The position numbers and the translations under genes were made by a program. 64,000 nucleotides of DNA from QWPN01 sp964498325 (lineage in GTDB: Bacteria; Planctomycetota; Planctomycetia; Pirellulales; UBA1268), in assembly GCA_964498325.1 (NCBI GenBank), contig CAZCHF010000001.1, forward strand, positions 201,350 to 265,349, read 5' to 3'. Positions 10,529 to 19,499 of the stretch are shown here, in pieces (positions within the stretch are counted from its first letter, which is position 1; each line of letters opens with the position of its first letter). The notes below the pieces were generated by a model that searched no databases, was not told the origin of the DNA, and saw nothing but the letters and a program-made list of their open reading frames with translations.

Positions 10529-10672
10529 GCAGATTCTCCTGGTGGTACGAGCTGTTCGTGGCGTGCCGGGACCCGAGAGTCTGGCACGGCTCCGGTGCCA
10601 CACGCAATCCACCCCGCGGAGATTCGACAGCCGCCTGCCGGCGAACTATGAATGGAGCACAGGAATCACACC

Positions 10673-11662
10673 GTGAGCATGCCTCGACGCCCATCGCTAC
10701 CCAATGGCCCGGCCATCGATCCCCGCTGGATCGGGGCTGCGGCCCTGCTTCTGTTTCTGGCGGTCGGCCTGGCCCGGGGCATCTATACGGTCGGCACCGA
10801 GAGCGTCGGCGTGATCCAGCGGTTCGGCAAGTGTGTCGGGACCGTGGGCCCGGGTTTGCGGTTCAAGCTGCCGTTCGGCATCGACACGGTCACGATCGTG
10901 CCGGTGAAACGCCAGCTCAAGATGGAATTCGGCTTCGGCACGCCCCACGCCACCGACATCCATCAGGTCGCAGCCGACCCGACCCACGAAAGCGACATGG
11001 TGACCGGCGATCTCAACGCCGCACACGTCGAATGGGTCGTGCAGTACGAGATCGGTGACCCCGAGGCGTTTCTCTTCAATCTCCGGGATCCGGCGCCGAC
11101 CCTCCGGGCCCTCTCCGAAAGCGTGATGCGGGAAGTGGTGGGGGATCGCACCGTCGACGAGGTGCTCACGATCGGCCGCCAGGGCATCGAAACCGAGGCG
11201 ATCGCCCGGCTCACGGCACTCGTCAGTGATCTGAAGATGGGTCTGCGGGTGCAGCACGTGCAGCTCAAGAGCGTGCAACCTCCGTCACCCGTCCAGTCTT
11301 CTTTCGACGAAGTCAACCGCGCTCAACAAGAGCGCGAAGAGATGATCAACCGGGCCAACGGCGAATACAACAAGGTCGTGCCCCGGGCCAGCGGTGAAGC
11401 CCAAAGGATGCTGAGCGAGGCGGAGGGATACGCCACGCGACGCGTGAATGAGGCGGAAGGGGACGTCGCCCGCTTCCGGGCTCTGCTCGAACAGTATGAA
11501 AAGGCTCCCGAGGTCACGCGCCAACGGATGTATCTCGAAGCGATGGCCGAACTGCTCCCGAAGCTCGGCGGCACGATCGTGCTGGACGAGGAGGCCAAGC
11601 AGTTGTTGCCACTTTTGAATCTCGGTGGCTCGGCGGCATCTCGGGGGAGGACCGCACCATGA
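10673..11662 (+). CDS. hflK: Prohibitin-family membrane protease modulator HflK
   Basis: 329 residues from GTG 10673, with AGGA 8 nt upstream; ATG 10652 or ATG 10679 are alternatives. One N-terminal membrane helix (WIGAAALLLFLAVGLARGI) precedes a SPFH/band-7 domain beginning GIYTVGTESVGVIQRFGK. A charged helical segment (about 215-290, rich in EREEMINRANGEYN) follows. In other bacteria HflK pairs with HflC and caps the FtsH protease in the inner membrane. Here hflC follows with a 4-base overlap. No ftsH lies in the window. Confidence 0.9.
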   Translation: MSMPRRPSLPNGPAIDPRWIGAAALLLFLAVGLARGIYTVGTESVGVIQRFGKCVGTVGPGLRFKLPFGIDTVTIVPVKRQLKMEFGFGTPHATDIHQVAADPTHESDMVTGDLNAAHVEWVVQYEIGDPEAFLFNLRDPAPTLRALSESVMREVVGDRTVDEVLTIGRQGIETEAIARLTALVSDLKMGLRVQHVQLKSVQPPSPVQSSFDEVNRAQQEREEMINRANGEYNKVVPRASGEAQRMLSEAEGYATRRVNEAEGDVARFRALLEQYEKAPEVTRQRMYLEAMAELLPKLGGTIVLDEEAKQLLPLLNLGGSAASRGRTAP

Positions 11663-12699
11663 GTCGCCTTCCGATCAACCATCCAGTCGTGACCTTTCTG
11701 CGGCGGTTTTCGGAGATCGTATTCTCGCCCTTGGGAGCGGCCCTCCTGATCCTGGTGGCGATCGTGATTTTCGGATGCGCCTACACGGTGGATCAGACTG
11801 AACAGGTGGTGGTCACGCAGTTCGGCCGGCCCGTCGGCGAGCCGATCAATTCCAACAAGCCCGGTGATACGTCAGGGCCTGGCCTCCACTTCAAGGTGCC
11901 GTTCATCCAAACAGCCAACCGGTTCGACAAGCGGATCCTGGCTTGGGACGGCAACCCATTCGAAATGACCACCCGTGACAAGCTCTATGTCGTGGTCGAC
12001 ACGTTCGCCCGCTGGCGGATCGTCGACCCGCTCGTCTACCTCCAGAGCCTGCGCGACGTGCGGAGCGCCCTGTCCCGCATCGACGACATCATCGGAAGCG
12101 AAACCCGCAACGTCGTGGCCCGGCATGATCTCATCGAGCTCATCCGCTCCGACAAGGCCCGCAAGGCCGAGCAGGATGCCACGATCGGGAATGTCGAAGG
12201 TGTCGGCAACCTCCCACCGATCCAGTTCGGGCGCCGTGAGCTCGAGCGCAAGATCCTCGAAGCCGCCGCACCCAAGATGGGCATCTGGGGAATCGAGTTG
12301 CTCGACGTCCGCATCAAACGGCTCAACTACAAGGAAGGCGTGATCGAGAAGATCTACGACCGCATGCGTTCGGAGCGGATTCAAATCGCGGAACGCTTCC
12401 GTTCCGAAGGGGCCGGTGAGGCGGCCAAGATCGAAGGCCGCAAGCAGCGCGACCTTCAGAAAATCCAGTCCGAGGCCTACCGGAAAGTTCAGGAGATTCG
12501 CGGCAAGGCTGATGCCCGGGCTTCGGAGATCTATGCCGAGGCCTATGGGACGAGCCCTTTGGCCGCGGAGTTCTACGCGTTTCAAAAGACGCTCGACACC
12601 TACCGGGCCACGCTCGGCAGCGGCACGACGGTGGTTCTCACGACCGACAGCGACCTCTTCCGGCTTTTGAAGCAGATCGCCCCGAAATCTGACCACTGA
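11659..12699 (+). CDS. hflC: Prohibitin-family membrane protease modulator HflC
   Basis: 346 residues starting in the ATGA that overlaps the hflK stop, so translation is probably coupled. An N-terminal membrane helix (GAALLILVAIVIFGCAYTV) leads into a band-7 domain (VDQTEQVVVTQFGRPVGEP) and a coiled-coil-prone helix (about 235-310). The C-terminal segment SPLAAEFYAFQKTLDTYR and the end DSDLFRLLKQIAP are classic for HflC. It should form the HflKC ring in the cytoplasmic membrane that restrains FtsH. Confidence 0.92.
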   Translation: MSRLPINHPVVTFLRRFSEIVFSPLGAALLILVAIVIFGCAYTVDQTEQVVVTQFGRPVGEPINSNKPGDTSGPGLHFKVPFIQTANRFDKRILAWDGNPFEMTTRDKLYVVVDTFARWRIVDPLVYLQSLRDVRSALSRIDDIIGSETRNVVARHDLIELIRSDKARKAEQDATIGNVEGVGNLPPIQFGRRELERKILEAAAPKMGIWGIELLDVRIKRLNYKEGVIEKIYDRMRSERIQIAERFRSEGAGEAAKIEGRKQRDLQKIQSEAYRKVQEIRGKADARASEIYAEAYGTSPLAAEFYAFQKTLDTYRATLGSGTTVVLTTDSDLFRLLKQIAPKSDH

Positions 12700-12781
12700 A
12701 TCTTCGGCTTCGACCGTCGGGCTCTTGCCTTCCTGCTAGAATTCGCCGAGATGCTTTTTCTTCTTGCCTCGGAGGTTCGCC

Positions 12782-13564
12782 ATGCGGACGGGTAATCCCG
12801 CGCTCAACGCCAACACGTTCGAAAACTTCGGTGTCTATCGCCAGGATGCAGCGGTGGCCCCAGCCAACGTGATGACGATCGGGGGCACGGTGCAGAAGAC
12901 GTTCTTCTTGCTCGTCCTAGCCTTCGGCGCTGCCTGTTACACATGGTCGCAGGCGTTTCGGGTGGTCGAGGCCGACCCGCAAGGGGCGATCGGTTCGGTG
13001 GCACCGTGGGTGGTCGGTGGGGCGCTCGTCGGCCTCATCACGGCGCTGGTCATCTGTTTCAAGCACACGTGGGCTCCAGTCCTGGCACCGGTCTATGCCG
13101 TTGCCGAGGGCTTTTTCTTGGGAGGTATTTCGGCCGGGTTCGAGGCCCAGTATCCGGGCATCGTGGTGCAGGCCATCGGCGGCACCTTCGGCACGCTCTT
13201 TTGCCTGCTTGCGGCGTACCAGTCAGGGCTCATCAAGGCGACCGAAAACTTCAAGCTCGGCATCGTCGCTGCCACCGGCGGCATCGCGATGCTCTACCTC
13301 GTCGTGTTCATGGCAAGGCTTTTCGGGTTTCCGCTGTTCGATTCGCTCTTCGCGAGCGGCCTGATCGGCATCGGTTTCAGCGTCATCGTGGTCGCGATAG
13401 CCGCGCTCAATCTCGTGCTCGACTTCGACTTCATCGAGCAGGGGGCCGAGCGAGGGGCACCGAAGTACCTCGAGTGGTACGGCGGCTTTGCGCTCATGGT
13501 GACGCTCGTCTGGCTCTACCTCGAGATCCTCAGGCTCCTGGCGAAGCTCCAGGACCGCCGCTGA
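12782..13564 (+). CDS. Bax inhibitor-1/YccA family membrane protein
   Basis: 260 residues from ATG 12782, with GGAGG 7 nt upstream; a TTG at 12764 is in frame but less likely. About seven hydrophobic helices span residues 45-258, for example TFFLLVLAFGAACYTW, WVVGGALVGLITALVI and VSVIVVAIAALNLVLDFDFI-like segments. The Asp-rich C-terminal end LVLDFDFIEQG resembles the pH-sensing di-aspartyl region of BI-1 proteins. The N-terminal NPALNANTF is typical of the Bax1-I group found in Gram-negative bacteria. Likely a cytoplasmic-membrane protein possibly involved in ion leak or FtsH-linked quality control; the placement next to hflKC is suggestive. Confidence 0.85.
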   Translation: MRTGNPALNANTFENFGVYRQDAAVAPANVMTIGGTVQKTFFLLVLAFGAACYTWSQAFRVVEADPQGAIGSVAPWVVGGALVGLITALVICFKHTWAPVLAPVYAVAEGFFLGGISAGFEAQYPGIVVQAIGGTFGTLFCLLAAYQSGLIKATENFKLGIVAATGGIAMLYLVVFMARLFGFPLFDSLFASGLIGIGFSVIVVAIAALNLVLDFDFIEQGAERGAPKYLEWYGGFALMVTLVWLYLEILRLLAKLQDRR

Positions 13565-13638
13565 AGCGGACGAGGAAACGGCTGTTCAAGGAGTCGGTAC
13601 ACTTGAGCCGTGAACCACCGGATGTGGCGACCGCCGAC

Positions 13639-13663
13639 GATGGGAAACCTCGGCTTTCCCATC
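13639..13663 (+). terminator. Candidate hairpin after the BI-1 gene
   Basis: GATGGGAAA and TTTCCCATC form a perfect 9-bp stem around a 7-base loop, 75 bp after the stop of the BI-1/YccA gene and 54 bp before the tRNA. There is no U-tract, so termination is inferred only from the position. Confidence 0.35.
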
Positions 13664-13716
13664 CGTAGGCAAGCGGCAAAAGGCCATGGATGGCTTTTGA
13701 CGCGTGAAATAAGGCC

Positions 13717-13789
13717 GGGCCCGTAGCTCAGCGGTGAGAGCAGGGGACTCATAATCCCTTGGTCGGGGGTTCGAATCCCTCCGGGCCTA
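13717..13789 (+). tRNA. tRNA with CAT anticodon, probably tRNA-Ile2 (lysidine type)
   Basis: A complete 73-nt cloverleaf. The acceptor stem GGGCCCG pairs with CGGGCCT (with a G1-U72 wobble), the D arm is short, the anticodon stem is GGGGA/TCCCT around loop CTCATAA (anticodon at 13750-13752), and the T arm is GGGGG/CCCTC with TTCGAAT. The discriminator is A; CCA is not encoded. The CTCATAATC-CTTGGTCG core and C4-G69/C5-G68 match E. coli tRNA-Ile2 better than elongator tRNA-Met. A CAT anticodon in this context would be modified by TilS to read AUA. It ends 15 bp before the patatin gene. Confidence 0.9.
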
Positions 13790-13804
13790 GTTGGTTCATT
13801 TGCC

Positions 13805-16800
13805 ATGGACGTGTTTCGCCTGTTGCTCTGTGTCGGGCTCGGGGTGCTGCTCTGGAAGGCGCAGATCCGGGGTGTTCGGCCGATCCGAGATTTCTTTCTC
13901 TGGGGTGTGGACTACCCCTTCCAGTTTCTCCTCACCGCCTCGCTCACCCTCGTGATCTGGGGCGGTGTCGGTGGCGCCTTCGGGCTTCAAGGGCTTTTCC
14001 TCGACGAGGATCCACTCACCCAAGTGCTCCTCGGCGGCACGGTGATGCTGCTCTTCGCGGCGATCGTCGTCCACTACGTCGCCATTGGTACCTCACGCCG
14101 CGGCTGGTGGGCATCGCTTCATCGCGTCACCCAGACGCTCCGTGGCCTCGAAGCCGTCTCCGATCCGAGGCGTCCTGTCCGCGCGGTGCTTGCCAACGGA
14201 TTCCTCGAGCACCTCACCGCGGCCGATATCGACGCGATCGACGCCGTCGCACTTCGCGAAGAAGCCAACCTCAACGAACTGCAGACCACCCGAACCCCGC
14301 TCGATCTCGAACTCCGCGACGCGCTCGAGGGCACACCTTTTCGATTGCTCATCGCGCCGGCGATCTTTCTCGTCAAGGGTTTTCGGCTCGTGTTTCTCGT
14401 GGGAATCGTTCCCGTCATCCTGATTCCAATTATCCATGGCGATGCCACTGCGATCGTCGAGCGATTGCCGTGGCTCATCGGTGTGTGCATCGGCAATGTC
14501 GTCGGCATCGTGCTCTTTTGCTGGACGACTCGCTGGTTGGCCGATGCAGCAGGTTGGCACGCGGTCCCCGACGGCAACCATCCACCGTCACAAGCACGGG
14601 CCGATGCCATCCTGCTCACGCTTCATCGCTGGGAAGCCGATGGAGCCGCTCCTGCGCCCCCACCGCAACCGCGAACGACAACCGCGCCCACGTGGCTCAC
14701 GGTGCTCACATGGTTTTTTGTCGTGCATGCTGTCGTGACGTTCCTCGTGCCGGAGTCGGTCACCACCCTCTGGATCGACTGGCCCGAGCGGAATACCGCG
14801 ATTGGCGACCCGAGCGAGCAGCATCGCCTGACCGGTCTCATCGACAATGTTCCGTGGCTCCCGGCAGGCGTCCTCGTGGTCGAAGCGATCTTCGCGGCGG
14901 TGCTGGCCGTCGCCCAACGAGGGATGGCACATGCCGCCGCGGCACGGGCCCTGACGACGTCCTGGCGTCCGGTCTTCGCCGGGGCCATCTCTGCGCTCGT
15001 GCATCTGCTTCGAGCCCGTTGGCTCCATTGGCTCGCGATCATTCTCGCGGCCCTGATCGCGCTGGTGTCGCTCGGCGTGACGCTTTTTCTCCGCCCCGAG
15101 GCCACGAATTCGGCCTGGATCGGCCTGCGGGGCTATGCCTCGCTCGGAGCCATTCTCATCACGTGGTTAGGCATCTTTTGGCTGGCCACGCATGCGGCCA
15201 TCGGCGGCGGCGCGCGCACACCCACCGAGCAACGGGCGGCCATCGGCGGCCTCATCGGGCTTGCCGTGCTGCACGTACTGGGCGCACCGCCTCTCGTCGT
15301 CGCACCGCTGGCGGCAGCGGGGGCGATCCTCTCCGGCTCGAGAACCCTTTCGAGCCTGTGGCAGGGCGAGCCGCCGGCATGGGTCCGTCCTGGATGGGCG
15401 GCTTTCTTCGCCGTCGTCGCGGCTCTCTCGCTCCTCATCGCGTCACGGCTCGGTGCCATGCATGTCGCAGCGGGCGTGTGGCTCGGACTTGCGGTCCTCT
15501 TTCTCGGATCGACATCCCTCGCCCATGTGGCGATGCACCAGCCGATCCTTCTCTATCCACTCACGGTGGTACTGGGATATGTGGCCTTCGCGATCCCCTG
15601 CGCCACACTCGGCGAGCGATGGCTCTCGGCGCTTCCGGCAGCCGGCTCGATCGCGTGCGTGACGGCGCTCTTGGCCGCCACCTACGCGATCCTCGTATAC
15701 GCTCGGCCCCGCAGCGCTCTCTTGACCATGGCGACGGTCATGGGCGTCGCCGTTCTCGTCAACGGTGCGGCCCTTTTCGTCGCGCCCAACGAGTTCAAGG
15801 GCATGTTTCCGAACATGGAAGCCTATTACCGGCTGCCGGTCTACCTCGACTCACGCGACTACTTTCGCGACACGACGCCGTCGACGGCCCAGCTTCGGAA
15901 CCGTGCGGTCACCGAGGACTTCGATCGCATGGCCCGGCAGGGCTTCAGCGAGCGACTGGCCACCGTCTACTTCAGCGTCCAGCCACTCGAACACCGCGGC
16001 GACGGCAGCCACGTGGTCGTCGTCGACGTGGAAGATCCTCGGAATCGCCTTCGGGCTGTTGTGGGTGACACCGTCGGCCTGGCCGCCGAGGAATGGTTCA
16101 CGATCCGGCTCGATGGCGACGATTTGATCGCGCTGGCAGAAGAGCCTTTCTACCGCCGGATCCATCGGCTCTTCGGCTACGACAACCTCCACATGATTCG
16201 CAACGGCATCATCCGTGGCCCGAGGCGGCGGCTCGTGCGGGCCGACGACGACAGGGCGAGGCACCAGGACGTGACGGCTTACACGTTCCTTACGGAGGAA
16301 ATGGATGACGATGCTTCCGACGCCACGACCCTCGGTCTTCGCCTGCATGGCCTCGCCGAGGAGTACCGATCGCTCGAGGCGGAGTATGCCCTCATCGCCA
16401 TGAACTGGCAGGGACGGGTCGCCGAGGTGCGACACGAGCCCCACGCCGATCGGTACCGCGTCGAGTTCACGCTTCCGCCTGGGTCGGCTCCGCTCGATGC
16501 CGGACAGCTTCGTACGATGCAGTCGTGGATGGAGCGCTGCCATCTCGACACTCTGCGTCCGACGGCAACCGTGACCGAACGATTGGCCCTTGCCAAGGCT
16601 GCGGAGGATCGGCCCGGTGATTGCCTCGTGCTCGAAGATGCGCGAACCGACGCTGCCGTGCCGGTCGGCGTGTTCCTTGCCGGCACGAACGAGCCCGATG
16701 CCTACGATCCAGCCTTCGAGCCCTTCTGGCCGTCGCCGGATGCCATCCGACGCACGGTCGCCGCGACACCGGCCTCTGCGCCGCTTCCGGTCACCCCGGC

Positions 16801-18820
16801 AACCAACGCCGACCCGACCGCCGGGTTCACCCTCCGGCCCGCACATGACCGCGGCCTATTTGCGAGTCCCGACGGTGCCGTCCGACGCTTTGACGACACC
16901 ATCGCAAATCGATCAAGTGAGCCTGTCACCGTCGCCCTCTACAACGCCGGCCGTCTCAGACAGGGTGACCGTCTCCTTCTTGCGTGGAACGGGCGACACG
17001 GCACGGCGAGCGGCCCTGATCTCGCACGAGCGATGGTCTGTGAGGTCATGTCGCTCGATGCTGCACCGACGCAATCGCCATCCAAGCCGCTTCCGCCCGG
17101 CGCCGTCTGGGCAACGGTCATCCCCGTGGGACACCCTTCGACGGCCGCACCCTCCGCCGACCCGAGCACTCCCCCGCATCCTGAAACCATCGTCGTGGGC
17201 CAATGGCAAAACCTCCAGCTCTTGAACAACGCGGAGGTGCTGCTGTCCTGGAAGAACCTCGTGGGGCCGCGCTGGAAGAACAAAAAGCCAAAGCTCGTGA
17301 TCGTGACGGTCAGTGGCGGCGGGATCCGCGCGAGTGTGTGGACGAGTGTGGTGCTCCGAAAGCTCGAGGCCACGCTGGGTTCGGATTTTCCGTACCACAT
17401 TCGGCTGGTCACCGGCGCGTCCGGCGGGATGGTGGCGGGTTCGTACTACGTGACCTCGCTGAAGGCGCCGCCGCCCGAGGTGCTCGCCGGCGGCAGGGCT
17501 TCGTTCGAGCAGCTGCACGGCGTGTCGACCGGCGACTTTGTCGATCGGATGGCCCTCGACCAGCTCGATGCCGTGGCCGCACGGATGCTCTTTGCCGATC
17601 TGCCGGCGACGCTCAATCCTTTGATCCGTCGTGGCGACCGCGGCCGCACGCTCGAACAGACATGGATCCGTTGGACGGACGGCCCAGAGAGCCCGCTGGG
17701 GCGTCCAATCCAGTCGTATGCGGCCGACGAGCGGAGCGGTTGGAGGCCATCGCTCGTTTACACGCCCATGATGGTCGAGGACGGCCGGCGTCTGCTCATC
17801 AGCAATCTCGACATGGCCTTTGCGACACGCAACGTCGGCGGCCTCCTCCTCGAACCGTCGTCCCGCAAGATCGAGCGGCCTGCGATCCAGGGCAGCGATT
17901 TCGATCAGAGCATCCACGAGGAGGACGACGTCTTTTCGCTGTCGGCCGTCGAGTTCTTCAGGCTCTTTCCACGGGCCGGCGACTTCCAGGTGACGACGGC
18001 GATCCGCATGAGCGCGTCGTTCCCGTGGGTGTCGCCGGCATTCAACCTTCCCACCCTGCCGCCACGTCGGGTGGTCGATGCCGGCTACTACGACAACTAC
18101 GGGATCAATCTCTCGGCCCTGTGGCTCTCGAAGATGAGCCAGTGGCTCCAGGAAAACACCTCGGGCGTCTTGGTCGTGCAGGTTCGCGACAAGGTGAGCC
18201 AAGGGGCTCGCACCGAGGTCGACTTCGATCGCGTTGCCGGCGACGATCCTCCGCTCGACCGCCTCGTGTGGAACGGCGGCAGCAAACTTCTGCGACCGGG
18301 GCTTCAGGCAATCGCGACGCCGCTCGTGGGCTTGACGAATGCCCGGCAGTGGACGATGGCCTTCCGCAACGATGAGCAGGTGGATCTCCAAGACCTTCTC
18401 TTCGACGAGCTCAGTGGCCAGGAGTTCTTCCGGACGGTCGTGTTCGAGTGCCCGGTCGATGTGTCGCTCAACTGGCGGCTGACGGACCGGGAGAAGTCGA
18501 TCCTCATCGGCGGTTTCGGGAGGCCCGATGCGTCGCCCGAAGACGAGCTCGCGCGGGTCGATGATTTTCTGACGGGTCGCGACTCGTACGAGTTCTACAA
18601 GTGGCGGCTCGACCACCGGGGCCTTCCAACGTTTCGCAAGGATCTGAAGGCCCGCTACGATCGGCAGCTCGAGGCCCTCGGTTTCCAGGGAACCGACCGG
18701 CTCTCGCTCGAGGAAAGCCAGAGCCTCTACGAAAACGTCGTCAAGAATCTCAAACGGCTCGAACTGCTTTCCGACTGGTGGCATGCTGGTCGGGTCGAAT
18801 CACACCCTCCATCTGAGTAA
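13805..18820 (+). CDS. Very large polytopic membrane protein with C-terminal patatin-like phospholipase domain
   Basis: 1,671 residues. Residues 1-665 contain roughly 14 hydrophobic helices in clusters. A soluble region (about 670-1150) contains no motif I recognise. The last 500 residues carry patatin hallmarks: the oxyanion glycine loop SGGGIRAS near 1169, nucleophile elbow GASGG near 1203 (patatin form of GxSxG), and the catalytic Asp in VVDAGYYDN near 1425. Bacterial patatins hydrolyse acyl ester bonds of phospholipids. Fusion to so many helices suggests a membrane-embedded lipase acting on inner-membrane or envelope lipids. GNAT starts 3 bp after the stop, suggesting an operon. Long ORFs in other frames here, including one of 623 codons antisense, are codon-bias shadows. 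Confidence 0.82.
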   Translation: MDVFRLLLCVGLGVLLWKAQIRGVRPIRDFFLWGVDYPFQFLLTASLTLVIWGGVGGAFGLQGLFLDEDPLTQVLLGGTVMLLFAAIVVHYVAIGTSRRGWWASLHRVTQTLRGLEAVSDPRRPVRAVLANGFLEHLTAADIDAIDAVALREEANLNELQTTRTPLDLELRDALEGTPFRLLIAPAIFLVKGFRLVFLVGIVPVILIPIIHGDATAIVERLPWLIGVCIGNVVGIVLFCWTTRWLADAAGWHAVPDGNHPPSQARADAILLTLHRWEADGAAPAPPPQPRTTTAPTWLTVLTWFFVVHAVVTFLVPESVTTLWIDWPERNTAIGDPSEQHRLTGLIDNVPWLPAGVLVVEAIFAAVLAVAQRGMAHAAAARALTTSWRPVFAGAISALVHLLRARWLHWLAIILAALIALVSLGVTLFLRPEATNSAWIGLRGYASLGAILITWLGIFWLATHAAIGGGARTPTEQRAAIGGLIGLAVLHVLGAPPLVVAPLAAAGAILSGSRTLSSLWQGEPPAWVRPGWAAFFAVVAALSLLIASRLGAMHVAAGVWLGLAVLFLGSTSLAHVAMHQPILLYPLTVVLGYVAFAIPCATLGERWLSALPAAGSIACVTALLAATYAILVYARPRSALLTMATVMGVAVLVNGAALFVAPNEFKGMFPNMEAYYRLPVYLDSRDYFRDTTPSTAQLRNRAVTEDFDRMARQGFSERLATVYFSVQPLEHRGDGSHVVVVDVEDPRNRLRAVVGDTVGLAAEEWFTIRLDGDDLIALAEEPFYRRIHRLFGYDNLHMIRNGIIRGPRRRLVRADDDRARHQDVTAYTFLTEEMDDDASDATTLGLRLHGLAEEYRSLEAEYALIAMNWQGRVAEVRHEPHADRYRVEFTLPPGSAPLDAGQLRTMQSWMERCHLDTLRPTATVTERLALAKAAEDRPGDCLVLEDARTDAAVPVGVFLAGTNEPDAYDPAFEPFWPSPDAIRRTVAATPASAPLPVTPATNADPTAGFTLRPAHDRGLFASPDGAVRRFDDTIANRSSEPVTVALYNAGRLRQGDRLLLAWNGRHGTASGPDLARAMVCEVMSLDAAPTQSPSKPLPPGAVWATVIPVGHPSTAAPSADPSTPPHPETIVVGQWQNLQLLNNAEVLLSWKNLVGPRWKNKKPKLVIVTVSGGGIRASVWTSVVLRKLEATLGSDFPYHIRLVTGASGGMVAGSYYVTSLKAPPPEVLAGGRASFEQLHGVSTGDFVDRMALDQLDAVAARMLFADLPATLNPLIRRGDRGRTLEQTWIRWTDGPESPLGRPIQSYAADERSGWRPSLVYTPMMVEDGRRLLISNLDMAFATRNVGGLLLEPSSRKIERPAIQGSDFDQSIHEEDDVFSLSAVEFFRLFPRAGDFQVTTAIRMSASFPWVSPAFNLPTLPPRRVVDAGYYDNYGINLSALWLSKMSQWLQENTSGVLVVQVRDKVSQGARTEVDFDRVAGDDPPLDRLVWNGGSKLLRPGLQAIATPLVGLTNARQWTMAFRNDEQVDLQDLLFDELSGQEFFRTVVFECPVDVSLNWRLTDREKSILIGGFGRPDASPEDELARVDDFLTGRDSYEFYKWRLDHRGLPTFRKDLKARYDRQLEALGFQGTDRLSLEESQSLYENVVKNLKRLELLSDWWHAGRVESHPPSE

Positions 18821-18822
18821 TC

Positions 18823-19476
18823 ATGCTGCCCGCTGGCTACACGATCCGGCTCATGGAGCCGACCGACTATGCGGCCATCACCGAGCTGTGCCGTGTCGTC
18901 TACCCCCATGACACGCCCTATACGGCCGAGGAGCTCGCCGCACACCGGGCCGTCTATCCGCAGGGGCAGTTCATCGTGGAGCATGAGCCGACGGGCCGTG
19001 CGGTAGGCGTCCATTTCACGCTGCGGCTTCGGTTCATCGATTTTCATCTCGATGACTCGTGGGACGTGCTCACGGCGCGGGGCACGTTTGCCGACCACGA
19101 TCCCACGGGGCACACGCTCTACGGGGCCGACGTGTTCGTGAGCCCGGAGCACCAGCATCATGGGCTTGCCCACGCACTGACCGACGCCACCCGCGGCCTC
19201 GTCGTCAGAGAGAATCTCTGGCGGATGGTGGGGGGCAGTCGTCTGCCGGGTTACGCCGCCGTGGCCGCGACCGTGCCAGCCGACGAATACGTTCGCGAAG
19301 TGGTCGCCGGCAATCGCACCGACCCTGTTCTTTCCGCCCATCTCAAGGACGGCTGGCGGGTCGTCAAACCGATCTACGGCTACCTTCAGCACGATCCTGA
19401 AAGCGCTGGCTGGGCCGTGGTGATTCAATGGGTGAATCCAGCCTCCCCTCCGCCGCCGGAATTCTCCCTTGGGTGA
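18823..19476 (+). CDS. GNAT family N-acetyltransferase
   Basis: 217 residues beginning 3 bp after the patatin stop, likely co-transcribed with it. The N-terminal YTIRLMEPTDYAAITELC matches GNAT beta1/alpha1. GADVFVSPEHQHHGLAHAL corresponds to beta4 and the acetyl-CoA loop (Q/RxxGxG/A degenerate here as QHHGLA). LSAHLKDGWRVVKPIYGYL is the late GNAT segment. The acceptor is unknown. The C-terminus ends only 23 bp from the convergent HAD gene. Confidence 0.75.
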   Translation: MLPAGYTIRLMEPTDYAAITELCRVVYPHDTPYTAEELAAHRAVYPQGQFIVEHEPTGRAVGVHFTLRLRFIDFHLDDSWDVLTARGTFADHDPTGHTLYGADVFVSPEHQHHGLAHALTDATRGLVVRENLWRMVGGSRLPGYAAVAATVPADEYVREVVAGNRTDPVLSAHLKDGWRVVKPIYGYLQHDPESAGWAVVIQWVNPASPPPPEFSLG

Positions 19477-19499
19477 CGGACCCGCAGGCGGCGATCGGC

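Noticed and set aside
13759..16068. A 769-codon ORF overlapping the tRNA and the patatin gene in another frame
   Set aside because: It runs through the tRNA, has no membrane or domain pattern and is Arg/His-rich; the frame at 13805 has clear helices and a catalytic site.
16913..18784. 623-codon antisense ORF under the patatin domain
   Set aside because: No recognisable motif and mirrors the patatin codons; a codon-bias artefact.
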